NCBI GenBank assembly: GCA_001899805.1
Contig: MKWP01000014.1
Span: 248,001 to 312,000, forward strand
Source of the DNA: Lysobacterales bacterium 66-474
GTDB lineage: Bacteria > Pseudomonadota > Gammaproteobacteria > Xanthomonadales > Rhodanobacteraceae
DNA: 64,000 nucleotides
Reading direction: 5' to 3'
Below are positions 19,193 to 31,881 of the stretch, piece by piece. The notes below the pieces were generated by a model. It was given only the letters and a program-made list of their open reading frames with translations. It did not search any database and was not told the origin of the DNA. The number at the start of each line of letters is the position of its first letter. Positions within the stretch are counted from its first letter, which is position 1. A program made the position numbers and the translations under genes.

Positions 19193-21199
19193 TCACTTGC
19201 CCGCAGTGAACGTGTTGTTGGCGCGATCGACATCCGGCAGCACGCCATCGGGATCGATCACGGCGTTCCTGATGCGCTGGCCGCCCGGCACCGGCACGTC
19301 GAACTGCGTGTGCTGCATCCACGTCTCGACCGGCACCCGCAGGTTCGTGCTGCTGCCATCGACATACGTCACCTTGAGCGTCGCCGGCATCGCGAACCTG
19401 TCGAGGTTCGCCACCGTCACCAGCGCGCCTTTGGCCGGATCGTTGTCGATGTACTTCACGCCGGTCACGGCAAGGTCGAGTTTCCAGTTGTGCCGGAACC
19501 AGCCGCGCCAGAACCACGACAGGTCCTCGCCCGCCGCGCTGTCCATCGTCCGGAAGAAATCGGAAGGCGAGGGGTGCTTGAACGCCCAGTCGCGCGTGTA
19601 CTGCCTGAACGCCGCATCGAAGCGTTCCGGCCCCAGGATCTGTTCGCGCAGCAGGGTCAGGCCGTACGCGGCTTTGAAGTAGGTGATGGGGTGCCGGTAT
19701 TTCTCCTTGATCGCATCGGCGCGCGTGAGGATCGGCGGTGCGTCGGCATCGCCGAACACCTGCTTGACGATGTCCTTCGCGGGATCGCCCGTCAGCGGCG
19801 CGTATTCGCTGTCCTTCTTGGGTGCGAACTGGCCGTCGTGCGCCTTGCCCCACTCGGCGTGCGCGATGGCATCGACGAAGGTGTTCATGCCCTCGTCCAT
19901 CCATGCGTTGCGGCGTTCGTCGCTGCCCACGATCATCGGAAACCACGAATGGCCGACTTCGTGCACGGCCAGCAGGAACAGGGTGTAGCCGCTGGCCTTC
20001 CACCAGTCGAACACGATACCGGGGTATTCCATTCCACCCGCGATGCCGGCTTCGGCGATCGCGTTGGGCCACGGATATTCGACGCCGGTGTACCTCGAGA
20101 AGAACTCCACCGTGTACTTCACGCCTTGCGTGGAATCCTGCCAGCCATCCTTGCCGATGCTTTCGACCGGATACGCCGATTGCGCCATCGCGTGCTTGCC
20201 GCCGGACAGGTTGATGCGCGCCGCGTCCCACACGTAGGCGGCCGAGGCGCCGAACGCGACGTCACGGGTGTCGTGCATCCTGAAATGCCAGGTCAGGGTG
20301 CCGCCCTGCTTCGGGCGGCTGGCAGGGTCGGTGACTTCCCCGGCGGATCGGATCACCACCGTCTTGTCGGAGTGGCGCGCCTGCTCATAGCGCTGCAATT
20401 CGGTCCTGGTCAGCACGTCCTGCGGGTTCACCAGTTCGCCCGACCCGACGACCAGCATGTTGGAAGGCACGGTGATCGAGTAATCGAAGTCGCCGTATTC
20501 GAGATGGAACTCGCTGTTGAGATACGGCGCGGTGTCCCAGCCGCGCAGGTCGTCGTACACGCACAGGCGCGGATACCACTGGGCGATCTCGAAGATGTCG
20601 CCGTTCTTCGTGTGGAACCAGTCGGTGCGACCGCCGAACGCGCCGGGGATCGTGTAGTGCCACGCGATGCGCAGCTTGACCACACCACCCTTGCCGGCGA
20701 CCACTTGCGGCAGGTCGATGCGCATGCGCGTGTCGGAGACCACGTAGTGCGCGGCGACCTCGCCGTGGCCGGTTTCGACCTTGACCTCGGTGATCACGTC
20801 ACCGTCGGTGTGCTGGTCGAGCTTCGGTGCGCGATCACGGGTGAAATTGCCGCGCGCATCGGCTTGGTACAGGTTCTGGTCGAGCTGCAGCCACAGATAG
20901 CCGAGTGCCTGCGGACTGTGGTTGGTGTAGGTGATCGTCTCGGTGCCGGTCAGCGTTTTCGCCTTCGCATCGAGCGTCGCGTGGATTTCGTAATCCGCGC
21001 GGTTCTGCCAGTAATCGGGGCCGGGCCGTCCGTCGGCACCGCGATAGCGGTTGACCGCGTTGTCGTAATGGAAGGGCGCGAACAGGGCCTGCGGGTCGTA
21101 TTTCGACGCAACCGGTTTGTTCGCGGCGGACGCCGCGGACGTGGATGCGAAGGGGACGATCAGGCACAGTGCGAGGGCGCACAAGCAGGCTGTTTTCAT
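19193..21199 (-). CDS. Secreted M1-family metallopeptidase
   Basis: The 668-residue zinc aminopeptidase-like protein has a signal peptide ending near ASAAN. The zinc site is HEVGHSWFP followed 18 residues on by the Glu in WMDEGMNTF, as in M1 peptidases. The GAMEN-type motif is modified (AGGMEYPG). The start at ATG 21199 has AAGGCAG upstream. It forms a run of exported hydrolases with the two preceding genes, suggesting scavenging of peptides and esters. Confidence 0.92.
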   Translation of the reverse strand: MKTACLCALALCLIVPFASTSAASAANKPVASKYDPQALFAPFHYDNAVNRYRGADGRPGPDYWQNRADYEIHATLDAKAKTLTGTETITYTNHSPQALGYLWLQLDQNLYQADARGNFTRDRAPKLDQHTDGDVITEVKVETGHGEVAAHYVVSDTRMRIDLPQVVAGKGGVVKLRIAWHYTIPGAFGGRTDWFHTKNGDIFEIAQWYPRLCVYDDLRGWDTAPYLNSEFHLEYGDFDYSITVPSNMLVVGSGELVNPQDVLTRTELQRYEQARHSDKTVVIRSAGEVTDPASRPKQGGTLTWHFRMHDTRDVAFGASAAYVWDAARINLSGGKHAMAQSAYPVESIGKDGWQDSTQGVKYTVEFFSRYTGVEYPWPNAIAEAGIAGGMEYPGIVFDWWKASGYTLFLLAVHEVGHSWFPMIVGSDERRNAWMDEGMNTFVDAIAHAEWGKAHDGQFAPKKDSEYAPLTGDPAKDIVKQVFGDADAPPILTRADAIKEKYRHPITYFKAAYGLTLLREQILGPERFDAAFRQYTRDWAFKHPSPSDFFRTMDSAAGEDLSWFWRGWFRHNWKLDLAVTGVKYIDNDPAKGALVTVANLDRFAMPATLKVTYVDGSSTNLRVPVETWMQHTQFDVPVPGGQRIRNAVIDPDGVLPDVDRANNTFTAGK

Positions 21200-21663
21200 G
21201 GACTGCCTTGGTGGAATGGTCGTGGGCGATGGGCGTGCGCGCGCCGGATCCGGGCGCGTCGCGTTGAACGCCCAAGCATGCCATGCGACGCCGCATGGGT
21301 CACGATGACCAATGGCACGGGTGACATTGGATGTTGCCATCTCGCACGGAGAGCGAGGCGAGCCTTCCCGTGTCTTTGTCGTCGTCACCCGACATCCATG
21401 TCTGGTTCCGCTCGCTCCCGCGAGCGGGTGACTTTTGTTTCGGCAAAAGTCGCCAAAACCATTGCGCCGGACATGACGGTTTCGAAAACGTCGTGTTGTC
21501 GAAACTGCCTTTGGTGCTCGCCGAACGGCGGCCGCACCGAACTCGCACATCCATTTGCTCGGACATACGGTGCTTGCTCCGCCGTTCGGCTGCGCGGCGC
21601 AGCGTCATGTACGGCGCGTCATTCGCTTCGACGGCGGCCATCCCTGGCCTCGCAATGGTGACC
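21200..21663. repeat. 464-bp intergenic stretch with several palindromes
   Basis: No gene is supported here. It contains the hairpins CCGCTCGC/GCGAGCGG (21408-21427) and GACTTTTG/CAAAAGTC (21430-21451), which stand next to each other, and GGCC-atccct-GGCC (21636-21649), a member of the hexaloop family described for ppsA. The stretch lies downstream of ppsA on the minus strand and may help end that transcript. The GACTTTTG palindrome block looks like a multicopy repeat rather than a gene remnant. Confidence 0.55.
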
Positions 21664-24126
<2,463 letters not shown>

Positions 24127-24247
24127 GTGCGGGCGGGCAGCCCGTAAACCGGCTATTTTCGCGGGCATCCGGGCCCGAGACAAGCCGCGCCGCGCCACGC
24201 GTTCGGCGCCGATACACTCGGCCATCGCATCGCATCGGGAGACGGTT

Positions 24248-25075
24248 TTGAACGGCAACGGTCGCAGGACGGTGTTTTTCGTTTCCGACTCCACCGGCAT
24301 CACCGCCGAGACCATCGGCAACTCCATCCTCGCGCAATTCGAAGGCGTGAAATTCGACGGTCACCGCATCGCGTTCGTCGACAATCGCGAGAAGGCGGAA
24401 GCCGCGGCGCTGCGCATCAAGACCGTGTACGCGCAGAACGACGAGCGGCCGATCGTGGTGAACACCGTGGTCGATCCGCAGTTGTGCGAAATCATCGCGG
24501 AATCCGGCGCGCTGATGATCGACGTGCTGGCGCCGTTCATCGGCACGCTCGAACTGGAACTCGGCACGCGGCGTTCGGGTGCGGTCAACCGCGCGCACGG
24601 GCTGGTCGATTTCAACCAGTACGAGGCGCGCATCAACGCCACCAATTACGCGTTGGCGCACGACGACGGCATCGATGTCGACTACAGCCAGGCCGACGTG
24701 GTGCTGATCGGCGTGTCGCGCGTCGGCAAGACACCGACCTGCCTGTACATGGCGCTGCACTACGGCGTGAGGGCGGCCAACTACCCGCTGACCGAGGAAG
24801 ACCTCGAACATGACCGACTGCCGAAGCGGCTGGAACCCTGTCGCAACCGCCTGTTCGGCCTGACCATCGATCCGTTGCGGCTTGCGCAGGTGCGCGAAGC
24901 GCGTCGGCCCGGCAGCGCCTACGCCAAACTCGACCGCTGCAAGCGCGAACTGGTGCTGGCCGACCAGATCTTCCGCCGCGAAAACATTCCCTCCCTCAAC
25001 ACCACGCACACCTCGATCGAGGAAATTGGCAGCAAGATCATGGCCCACCTCGGGATAGAGCGGCACATGTTCTGA
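24248..25075 (+). CDS. ppsR: PEP synthase regulatory protein (DUF299 kinase/pyrophosphorylase)
   Basis: The 275-residue protein turns PEP synthase off by ADP-dependent phosphorylation of a threonine and on by Pi-dependent dephosphorylation. Visible motifs are [11 protein letters not shown] at the start and the P-loop-like [16 protein letters not shown] chose TTG 24248 because GGGAG lies just upstream and the resulting length equals the E. coli protein (277). It is divergent from its target ppsA, with 121 bases between the starts. That shared region probably carries both promoters. Confidence 0.95.
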   Translation: MNGNGRRTVFFVSDSTGITAETIGNSILAQFEGVKFDGHRIAFVDNREKAEAAALRIKTVYAQNDERPIVVNTVVDPQLCEIIAESGALMIDVLAPFIGTLELELGTRRSGAVNRAHGLVDFNQYEARINATNYALAHDDGIDVDYSQADVVLIGVSRVGKTPTCLYMALHYGVRAANYPLTEEDLEHDRLPKRLEPCRNRLFGLTIDPLRLAQVREARRPGSAYAKLDRCKRELVLADQIFRRENIPSLNTTHTSIEEIGSKIMAHLGIERHMF

Positions 25076-25169
25076 CGTTGCCGTCCGGCGCTCGCACGAA
25101 CGACGCTGCGAGGGTGGGGATCGCGTGCGGCACCTCATCCCTGCGTCCGGCCATATTGCAAGTCGGGGT

Positions 25170-25264
25170 GCCCGGGAATACCATCCGGGCGGCGTGATGC
25201 CTGAGGGATTGGCAGGCATCACCTGCCGGCGAGGTGCGAGCCCCGCTGCGGTTCGAATCGGGGG
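25170..25264 (+). promoter_or_regulatory. Candidate structured RNA leader
   Basis: Four hairpins lie in a row. GCCCGG/CCGGGC spans 25170-25190. A perfect 10-bp stem, GTGATGCCTG/CAGGCATCAC, spans 25194-25222. CACCT/AGGTG at 25220-25236 competes with the second. CCCCG/CGGGG spans 25241-25263. The 3' arm of the last covers the purine-rich ribosome site (25260-25269) of a 29-codon reading frame at 25273. The fold can therefore switch between alternatives. I could not match it to a known riboswitch class. The rest of 25076-25477 shows nothing else. Confidence 0.45.
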
Positions 25265-25272
25265 AAGGGACG

Positions 25273-25362
25273 ATGAAGATAACGACGCACCGTGTATTGG
25301 CCGGACTGTCGTTGGCGTGCGATCCAAAGCCTCGCGGTGGGTCACGCGCGGGCCCCTCCTGA
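25273..25362 (+). CDS. Possible 29-residue leader peptide or truncated gene
   Basis: ATG 25273 follows GGGGGAAGGG and encodes 29 residues that begin like a signal peptide (MKITTHRVLAGLSLAC) and then turn polar and stop. It may be a leader peptide for the downstream autotransporter or the surviving start of a decayed exported-protein gene. There is no independent evidence that it is translated. Confidence 0.3.
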   Translation: MKITTHRVLAGLSLACDPKPRGGSRAGPS

Positions 25363-25477
25363 TCCGTCTACACCTCAGAAAGCTGGTCGCGATGTCGACT
25401 GGCTTGGGTCAGTTGGAACGCACGCGATTTTCCGGCGGGTCAGCCATTCCGTCGGAACGATTACAAGGAGTAGTGCA

Positions 25478-28400
25478 ATGAACCATTGCCGCAAATGCTC
25501 ACTTGCATTGATCGTTGCTGTTGCCCTCGCGTTATGGGTTCCGGTGGTTTTCGCCGCAGCACCGCCGTCCGCCATGCCGGACTTGTGGCTCGACCATGGA
25601 ACGGCGCCGCTATCCGACCTGTTGAATGCCTGGGCACCGCTTTGGGCGAATGGCCCTGACGGCGACGGCACGTGGTCCGCCATTTCGCCGACCGGGGCCA
25701 AGGCCGTCACGTCGTGCCCCTCTGCGGCCTTCGTCGCAACACCACTGTCCGCCACAACGGAATCGTGCCCCGACGATGGATCGGTGTCACCACGCGACTT
25801 GTCGAATGCCTTGCCGTTGGTTTCGATCGGCGCCTTTGGCGGTGACAACGCAGGGACAGCCGATTTGCCGATCTGGACCAGCGCTGTCGTGTTGTCGGTT
25901 CCCGCGGCTTCCATTGCCGCATCGTCAGCGCCCATACCCGACCTGCGTTCCGACAATCCGCCGATTCCGCCACCCGACTGGCGGAATATCTGGGCACCCG
26001 TTTCGGCCAGCGCGCCCGGCGGTAGCGGTATCTGGTCGCTTGCTTCGGCCTCCTGGACCGATATCTATGGCGATGCGCCTGCAACGATGTCGCCGCGGCC
26101 TGGGTTCGCCGTATTCCAAGGCACCCCGGGCACGGTCACGGTGGACAACAGTGCGGGCGCCGTCGGCGTCACCGGAATGCATTTTGCGGTCGACGGTTAC
26201 ACGCTGGCCGGCGATGCGCTGCAGTTGGCCGGCAGCGCCGGCAGCCTGGACAACATCGACGTGGGTGATGGCACCTCCACCAGCGCGGTCGACAAGGCCG
26301 CCATCAACAACGCTTTGACCGGCAGCGCCGGCCTGAACAAGGTTGATTTCGGCACACTGACCTTGACGGGTACCAACACCTACACAGGCGAAACCGACAT
26401 CAATGGTGGCACGTTGGCTTTGGCCGGCAACGGAAGCATTACCGGTTCCAGCGGTGTCGTGATCTTCGGCAGCGGCACGTTCGACATTTCAGGTTCAGCC
26501 AATGGTGTAACGATCAGGAACCTGGAAGATGACGGCACGAGCAAGGCCTCGGTGGTGCTAGGCGGAAAGACATTGACGGTCAGCAGCGCGACCGGGGATG
26601 GGTTCTCCGGCACCATCAGCGGTGCGGGTGGCCTTACGGTTTCAGGTGGATGGTTGGCATTGTGGCGCGCGGCGTACACAGGCCTGACGATGATTGACGC
26701 TGGCGCGGGTTTGCAGGTGGGATTCTCTGGGAGCGGAGCGTCAATTGTGGGTGACATCCTGGACAACGGAACGCTCGAGTTCTTTCATAACGACGATGTG
26801 ACCTATGGCGGAATGATTTCAGGTGCCGGCTCGTTGATTCAGGAAGGTACGGGCAAGTTGACACTGACTGGTGCCAATACCTTCAGTGGAGGAACGTCAG
26901 TATTTGGCATGAAAAATCTCACTACAGGGCAGGTCACTACAAGCACATTGGCGATTTCGAGCGACACTAACCTTGGTGCGAGCAGTGGCGCCGTCACCCT
27001 CAATGACGGCACGCTGGAGACCACCGCATCACTCACTCTTACGCATCCAATCGTTTTGAACAGTAGCGGAGTTTTGGGTGTAGGCGGCACGCTGCAGACT
27101 GATGCCGGTGCGGTGTTGACTGTTGCCACTCCTATCAGTGGCTACGTCGGCACGCTGACCAAGACCGGCACCGGTACGCTGGTGCTCACTGCAGATAACA
27201 CCTATGGCGGCGGAATCTCTCCCGCAACCACGATCTCCGCAGGCACGCTGCAAATAGGCAGCGGTGGCACCAGCGGTTCCATTCTCAATGACGTGGTGGA
27301 CAACGGTTCACTTGTGTTCGACCGCAGCGACGCGATGAGTTTTAGCGGTACTGTGAGCGGTACGGGGTCATTGACGCAGTCGGGCGCAGGCACCCTGACA
27401 TTGATGAACCCGATTACGTACACGGGTGAAACCACGATCACCGGTGGCAGCACGCTCGCCCTCACGCCTGGTAGCACCTTATCCACTTTTCACGGCATAA
27501 CTGCCGACGGCACTCTTGATCTTTCAGGCACCGCTTCGTCTTTTCCAGGTTCGGTCACGCCCGGTACGACAATCGTTCAGAGCCTCTCCGGTGTCGGAGC
27601 GGTGCTGTTGGGCGGCAATGATCTGATTTTGACCGACTCCGGGAGCTTCGGCGGCGTCATCAGTGGCAGCGGAAACCTTAAACTTTACGCCGGTACGGAA
27701 GTGCTCTCCGGCCCGAATACATACACCGGTGACACGCAAATCGACGGCGGTGTCTTGGCGCTGGCCGGCAACGGCAGCATCGCCAACTCGAATACAGTCG
27801 TGATCAATGGTGGCGCGGCGCTGGATATTTCCGGCACGAACAGCGGTGCAAAAATCACAAATCTCTACAACGGAGGGTCCGTATTGTTAGGCGCGCAGAC
27901 GCTGACATTGAGCGGTAGTGGTCCAACCTCAATATACGGCGGCGTCATCAGCGGTACGGGTGGTGTCACAGTTTCGGATGGCACGGTAGAGCTTGCAGGC
28001 GTGAATACCTACACGGGTCTGACTACGATTGATTCAGGCGCCAATCTGACATTGGGTTATGAACCTGCAGGCGAAATCGTGAACAACGGAGTTTTAAACT
28101 TCAACAGTGCGGGTGATTTGATTTATGCGGGTACAGTCTCGGGCTCGGGTTCTTTGATACAGGCTGGTGTGGGCACACTGACGCTAACAGGCGCGAATAC
28201 CTTCACCGGTGGGGTCGAGATCAACAACGGCACGCTGCTGGTTTCCGGGAGCTCGAATCTTGGTGCGACCAGTGGTGGTGTTGCCCTTAATGGCGGTACG
28301 CTCGAAAACACCGTTTCCTTTACGCTAACGCATGCTCTCACTTTGGGAAGCGGGGGCACGGTGCGCACCGATGCAGGAACCACGTTGACAGTGCCTAATG

Positions 28401-30037
28401 CGATCGGTGGCGCCGGCGGGTTGACCAAGGAAGGTGCGGGAACGCTTGTCCTAACCGGTGCCAACACTTATCCGGGCGGCACCTATATCAGCGCCGGCAT
28501 TTTGCAGGCAACCGCCGTGTTGCCGGGAGACACCGCCGTTGGCAGTGGTGGCTGGTTGGATGGCGTTCTTGGTGTGGGCGGTAATCTTTCGAATGCGGGT
28601 AACGTTGCCATTCATGGAGGCGATACCACAGTCGGCGGCAACTACAGCAATGCCTCCACGGGTACGCTGGCGATCAGCCTCGGCAGCAAGCTAGCGGTGA
28701 CCGGTACGGCGACGCTCAACGGCACGCTGGAAGTGACAGGAGCCGACCCCGGCTATGTCGCCAACACACACACTGACGTGCTCACGGCCACGGGTGGTGT
28801 CATCGGCACGTTCGCGCAACTGGTCAAGGACACGGGCGTGGTGTTCACGTCCACGACCATCGGGTATGGCCCGAATGACGTGTATCTGGACACCACCGGC
28901 CTCAGCATTACTGTCGCCGCGGCAGCGATGGGCATCGTCGATCCGGCGGCGGCGCAGGCAGCGCAGCGTGTGCAGTCCGGGTTCGAGTCGATCAATGCGA
29001 CGATGGCGTCGGGCGGCAAGCCGGCGTCTGATGTCCTGGAAGGCGCCGGTGCGATCCAGCACAGCGCCACGCCCGCCGTCGCACAGGCCACGCTCACGAG
29101 TCTTTCGGGCCAGTTGCACGCGGCCAGCGCCGCGATGCTGTTCGATGGCATCGATGCCGGAAGCAACGCGCTGTCCGAACACTTTGATGACCTCGTCGGC
29201 GGCCGGACGAATTCCGGCGCCTGGTACGGCGACCTCGGCTGGCAGGGCAACCTGCAACGCGGCGGTTATGCGGGAGCGACTTTCCGCAGCGATGGTGGCA
29301 TGGCCGGCGCCGACGTGCGCATCGGTGCGCACGGCGTGTTCGGGTTTGCAGTGGGGCAGAGTCGCGGCTTTGGCCAACTCGACGCAAGTTGGGATCACGG
29401 CCGCACATGGATGAACAGCCTCGCCACGTATGGTGGCGTGGTGAACGGGCCGTGGTACGCGAGCGCGCAGGTCACGAGCGGCTGGTACCGCGAGGACATG
29501 CAGCGCATGCTGCAACTGGGTGCGCTGATGGCGCCGGTGGGCAACGCCTCCACCGGGCGTTACATGGCGGGTGCACTGGAAGGTGGCCGGGTGTTCCACA
29601 TTGGCGGCACCCGCGTGGTGCCGTTTGCGGACGTGCGTTACCAGAGTCTCGACCTGGGTGGATTCATCGAGCAGGGCGGTTTGGGATACGGCCTCGAGGG
29701 CGAAGGCCGCACAGTCGGTCGTTCGCAGGCGGGCTTGGGCCTTCGCGTTGAACGCGGATGGCGATTGGCCAACGGCATGCAGATGGCCTTCGACGGCAGC
29801 GCCGGCTGGCAGCACACGCTGCACCAACACGGCGACGTGTTCAACGCCAGCTTCACGGGGTTCAACGATTGGCTGCCGGTGGAAGGCATCGGCTTGTCGC
29901 GGAACACGACGATCTTGCGCGCGGGCGTGTCGCTGTGGCCGACCCGCAACTTCGGGTTGCGTCTTGGGTACATGCGTGAGCAGGACCAGCGCGAGCGTGC
30001 CGGAAGCGCAATGTTGCAGGGGACGGTAGCGTTCTGA
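25478..30037 (+). CDS. Type V autotransporter with PATR repeats
   Basis: The 1519-residue protein is a surface or secreted beta-helix passenger with its own outer-membrane barrel. A signal peptide ends near VVFAAAP. At least eight passenger-associated repeats of the LTLTGANTYTGGT type run from about residue 290 to 1090. The last ~270 residues form the barrel (starting near GAWYGDLGWQGN) and end in the C-terminal Phe needed by BAM. The first ~210 residues hold degenerate copies of a WAP/IWAP...GxGxW segment. The start ATG 25478 has AAGGAG. It is convergent with pyrH. Adhesin or aggregation factor is the likely role. Confidence 0.92.
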   Translation: MNHCRKCSLALIVAVALALWVPVVFAAAPPSAMPDLWLDHGTAPLSDLLNAWAPLWANGPDGDGTWSAISPTGAKAVTSCPSAAFVATPLSATTESCPDDGSVSPRDLSNALPLVSIGAFGGDNAGTADLPIWTSAVVLSVPAASIAASSAPIPDLRSDNPPIPPPDWRNIWAPVSASAPGGSGIWSLASASWTDIYGDAPATMSPRPGFAVFQGTPGTVTVDNSAGAVGVTGMHFAVDGYTLAGDALQLAGSAGSLDNIDVGDGTSTSAVDKAAINNALTGSAGLNKVDFGTLTLTGTNTYTGETDINGGTLALAGNGSITGSSGVVIFGSGTFDISGSANGVTIRNLEDDGTSKASVVLGGKTLTVSSATGDGFSGTISGAGGLTVSGGWLALWRAAYTGLTMIDAGAGLQVGFSGSGASIVGDILDNGTLEFFHNDDVTYGGMISGAGSLIQEGTGKLTLTGANTFSGGTSVFGMKNLTTGQVTTSTLAISSDTNLGASSGAVTLNDGTLETTASLTLTHPIVLNSSGVLGVGGTLQTDAGAVLTVATPISGYVGTLTKTGTGTLVLTADNTYGGGISPATTISAGTLQIGSGGTSGSILNDVVDNGSLVFDRSDAMSFSGTVSGTGSLTQSGAGTLTLMNPITYTGETTITGGSTLALTPGSTLSTFHGITADGTLDLSGTASSFPGSVTPGTTIVQSLSGVGAVLLGGNDLILTDSGSFGGVISGSGNLKLYAGTEVLSGPNTYTGDTQIDGGVLALAGNGSIANSNTVVINGGAALDISGTNSGAKITNLYNGGSVLLGAQTLTLSGSGPTSIYGGVISGTGGVTVSDGTVELAGVNTYTGLTTIDSGANLTLGYEPAGEIVNNGVLNFNSAGDLIYAGTVSGSGSLIQAGVGTLTLTGANTFTGGVEINNGTLLVSGSSNLGATSGGVALNGGTLENTVSFTLTHALTLGSGGTVRTDAGTTLTVPNAIGGAGGLTKEGAGTLVLTGANTYPGGTYISAGILQATAVLPGDTAVGSGGWLDGVLGVGGNLSNAGNVAIHGGDTTVGGNYSNASTGTLAISLGSKLAVTGTATLNGTLEVTGADPGYVANTHTDVLTATGGVIGTFAQLVKDTGVVFTSTTIGYGPNDVYLDTTGLSITVAAAAMGIVDPAAAQAAQRVQSGFESINATMASGGKPASDVLEGAGAIQHSATPAVAQATLTSLSGQLHAASAAMLFDGIDAGSNALSEHFDDLVGGRTNSGAWYGDLGWQGNLQRGGYAGATFRSDGGMAGADVRIGAHGVFGFAVGQSRGFGQLDASWDHGRTWMNSLATYGGVVNGPWYASAQVTSGWYREDMQRMLQLGALMAPVGNASTGRYMAGALEGGRVFHIGGTRVVPFADVRYQSLDLGGFIEQGGLGYGLEGEGRTVGRSQAGLGLRVERGWRLANGMQMAFDGSAGWQHTLHQHGDVFNASFTGFNDWLPVEGIGLSRNTTILRAGVSLWPTRNFGLRLGYMREQDQRERAGSAMLQGTVAF

Positions 30038-30072
30038 TTCGATGGCCCAGGCATCGCGAACGCCCGCGGAAC

Positions 30073-30795
30073 TCAGTCGTTGCTCACCAGTGTGCCGATG
30101 GATTCGCCCTTGAGGATGCGCATCAGGTTGCCGGGTCGGGTCATGTCGTAGATGCGCAGCGGCAGGCCGTGGTCGCGGCAAAGCGCGATCGCGGCGGTGT
30201 CCATGACTTTCAGGTTGCGTGCGATCACTTCCTCGTAGCTGACGTGTTCGAAGCGTTGCGCGTCCTTTTTCTTTTTCGGGTCGGCGCTGTAGACGCCATC
30301 GACCTTGGTCGCTTTCAGCAGCAGGTCGGCGCCAACCTCGATCGCACGCAGCGCGGCCGCCGAATCGGTGGTGAAGAACGGGTTGCCGGTGCCGCCCGCG
30401 AACAGCACGATGCGGCCTTTTTCGAGATGCCGGATCGCGCGGCGGCGGATGAAATCCTCGCAGACGTCGTGGATCTGCAGCGCGCTCATCACCCGCGCGA
30501 AGCCGCCGCGTTTTTCCACCGCGTCCTGCATCGCCAGCGCGTTCATCACCGTGGCCAGCATGCCCATGTGGTCGCCGGTGACGCGATCCATCCCGGCTTC
30601 GGCGAGACCCGCGCCGCGGAAGATGTTGCCGCCGCCGATCACCACGCCGACTTCGACGCCGAGTTTGCGCGCTTCCAGGATTTCATCGGCGATCCGGCCG
30701 ATCACTTCCGGGTCGATGCCGTAGTCGTCCGATCCCATCAGCGCTTCGCCGGACAGCTTCAACAGGATGCGTTGATACTTCGGCTTGGCGGCCAT
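30073..30795 (-). CDS. pyrH: Uridylate kinase
   Basis: The 240-residue UMP kinase of the amino-acid-kinase fold forms UDP. Motifs are [32 protein letters not shown] and [11 protein letters not shown]. The start at ATG 30795 follows CGGAGA; an upstream frame extension crosses the terminator at 30855-30887 and is not real. It is usually followed by frr; here the next gene is the convergent autotransporter, so that linkage is broken. It lies downstream of tsf as in most bacteria, but a terminator separates them. Confidence 0.97.
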   Translation of the reverse strand: MAAKPKYQRILLKLSGEALMGSDDYGIDPEVIGRIADEILEARKLGVEVGVVIGGGNIFRGAGLAEAGMDRVTGDHMGMLATVMNALAMQDAVEKRGGFARVMSALQIHDVCEDFIRRRAIRHLEKGRIVLFAGGTGNPFFTTDSAAALRAIEVGADLLLKATKVDGVYSADPKKKKDAQRFEHVSYEEVIARNLKVMDTAAIALCRDHGLPLRIYDMTRPGNLMRILKGESIGTLVSND

Positions 30796-30854
30796 GCACG
30801 GATCTCCGGGTGGGCAAACGCGTCGATTGTAGCGAAGCTGGCTGGCGGGCGGCA

Positions 30855-30887
30855 CAAAAAAAAGCCGCGATTGCTCGCGGCTTTTTT
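30855..30887 (-). terminator. Rho-independent terminator after tsf
   Basis: AAAAAAAGCCGCGA and TCGCGGCTTTTTT form a strong stem with a 4-nt loop and T-tracts on both sides. Read on the minus strand it follows tsf and precedes pyrH, so pyrH probably has its own promoter or depends on read-through. Confidence 0.9.
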
Positions 30888-30892
30888 CATAC

Positions 30893-31003
30893 CCGTTCGT
30901 CCTGAGCGTAGGCCCCATCTTGAATAGAGATGGGGTCGAAGTCGAAGGACGCTGCACTTCGACTTCGTTCGCTGCGCTCACTACGCTCAGCGCGAACGGT
31001 AAT
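30893..31003. repeat. Composite long inverted repeat
   Basis: The outer arms CGTTCG..CTGAGCGTAG (30895 on) and CTACGCTCAG..CGAACG (to ~30999) enclose two inner hairpins, CCCCATCT/AGATGGGG and CGAAGTCGAAG/CTTCGACTTCG. It lies between tsf and the terminator. The CTGAGCGTAG/GTCGAAGGACG words are typical of a dispersed palindromic repeat family in high-GC proteobacteria; I infer multicopy status and did not find a second full copy in this window. Confidence 0.7.
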
Positions 31004-31005
31004 CC

Positions 31006-31881
31006 CTACGCCAGGCCGGCCTGCTTCATCACTTCCGCGGCGTAATCCTCGACCACCTTCTCGATGCCTTCGCCGACCGCGATGCGGTGGAACGACAGCA
31101 CCCTGGCTTTCGCCTTCGCCAACGCATCACCGACCGTGACATTGGTGTCGAGAACGAAGGGTTGGCCGGTCAGGGAGATTTCGGCGAGCGTCTTCTTGAT
31201 CTTGCCCGCGATCATCTTTTCCTGGATCTCGGCCGGCTTCTGCTTGTCCTTGTCGGACATCTGGGCCAGCGAGATTTCCTTTTCCTTGGCGACGAAATCG
31301 GCCGGCACGTTTTCCGGCGCGACGTACTGCGGATTCATCGCGGCGATGTGCATCGCGATACCGCGCGCGAGCTCGGCGTCGCCACCTTCCAGTGCGACCA
31401 GCACGCCGATGCGGCCGCCGTGCACGTAGGCGCCGAGGTTCGGGGCGCCGTCGGTGCGGACCAGGCGACGCACCTGCACGTTCTCGCCGACCTTGGCGAC
31501 CAGCGCCTGGCGGGCTTCCTCGACGCTGCCGCCGCCGAGCCTGGCCGCCTTCAGCGCTTCGGCATCCCTGGCGCCGCTCGTCAACGCGGTCTGCGCCACC
31601 TCGTCCGCGAACTTCAGGAAGTTCTCGTCCTTGGCGACGAAGTCGGTTTCCGAGTTGATTTCGACCAGCACGCCGTTGCCGCCCGACTGGGCCAGCGCGA
31701 TGCGGCCCTCGGCGGCGACGCGGTCGGCCTTCTTGTCGGCCTTGGCGAGGCCCTGCTTGCGCAGCCACTCGATCGAGGCGTCGATGTCGCCGTTGTTCTG
31801 GGTGAGCGCCTTCTTGCACTCCATCATGCCGGCGCCGGAGCGCTCGCGCAGTTCCTTGACCATCGCGGCGGTGATTTCCAT
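31006..31881 (-). CDS. tsf: Elongation factor Ts
   Basis: The 291-residue nucleotide exchange factor for EF-Tu has the N-terminal [20 protein letters not shown] segment, the [10 protein letters not shown] motif and the usual two core subdomains. The start is ATG 31881. It lies downstream of rpsB on the same strand as in nearly all bacteria, but 358 bases of palindrome-rich DNA separate them. Confidence 0.98.
   Translation of the reverse strand: MEITAAMVKELRERSGAGMMECKKALTQNNGDIDASIEWLRKQGLAKADKKADRVAAEGRIALAQSGGNGVLVEINSETDFVAKDENFLKFADEVAQTALTSGARDAEALKAARLGGGSVEEARQALVAKVGENVQVRRLVRTDGAPNLGAYVHGGRIGVLVALEGGDAELARGIAMHIAAMNPQYVAPENVPADFVAKEKEISLAQMSDKDKQKPAEIQEKMIAGKIKKTLAEISLTGQPFVLDTNVTVGDALAKAKARVLSFHRIAVGEGIEKVVEDYAAEVMKQAGLA

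Noticed and set aside
20484-20507. GTAATCG inside the M1 peptidase gene
   Set aside because: The downstream box is not CCGAA and the site is within coding sequence.
25225-25265. tRNA-like GGTTCGAATC sequence
   Set aside because: The bases flanking the T-loop-like word do not pair as a T stem and no acceptor or anticodon arms are present.
25318-25345. CAAAGCCT word as in c-di-GMP-I riboswitches
   Set aside because: Only a short fragment matches; the tetraloop-receptor and P1 elements are absent.
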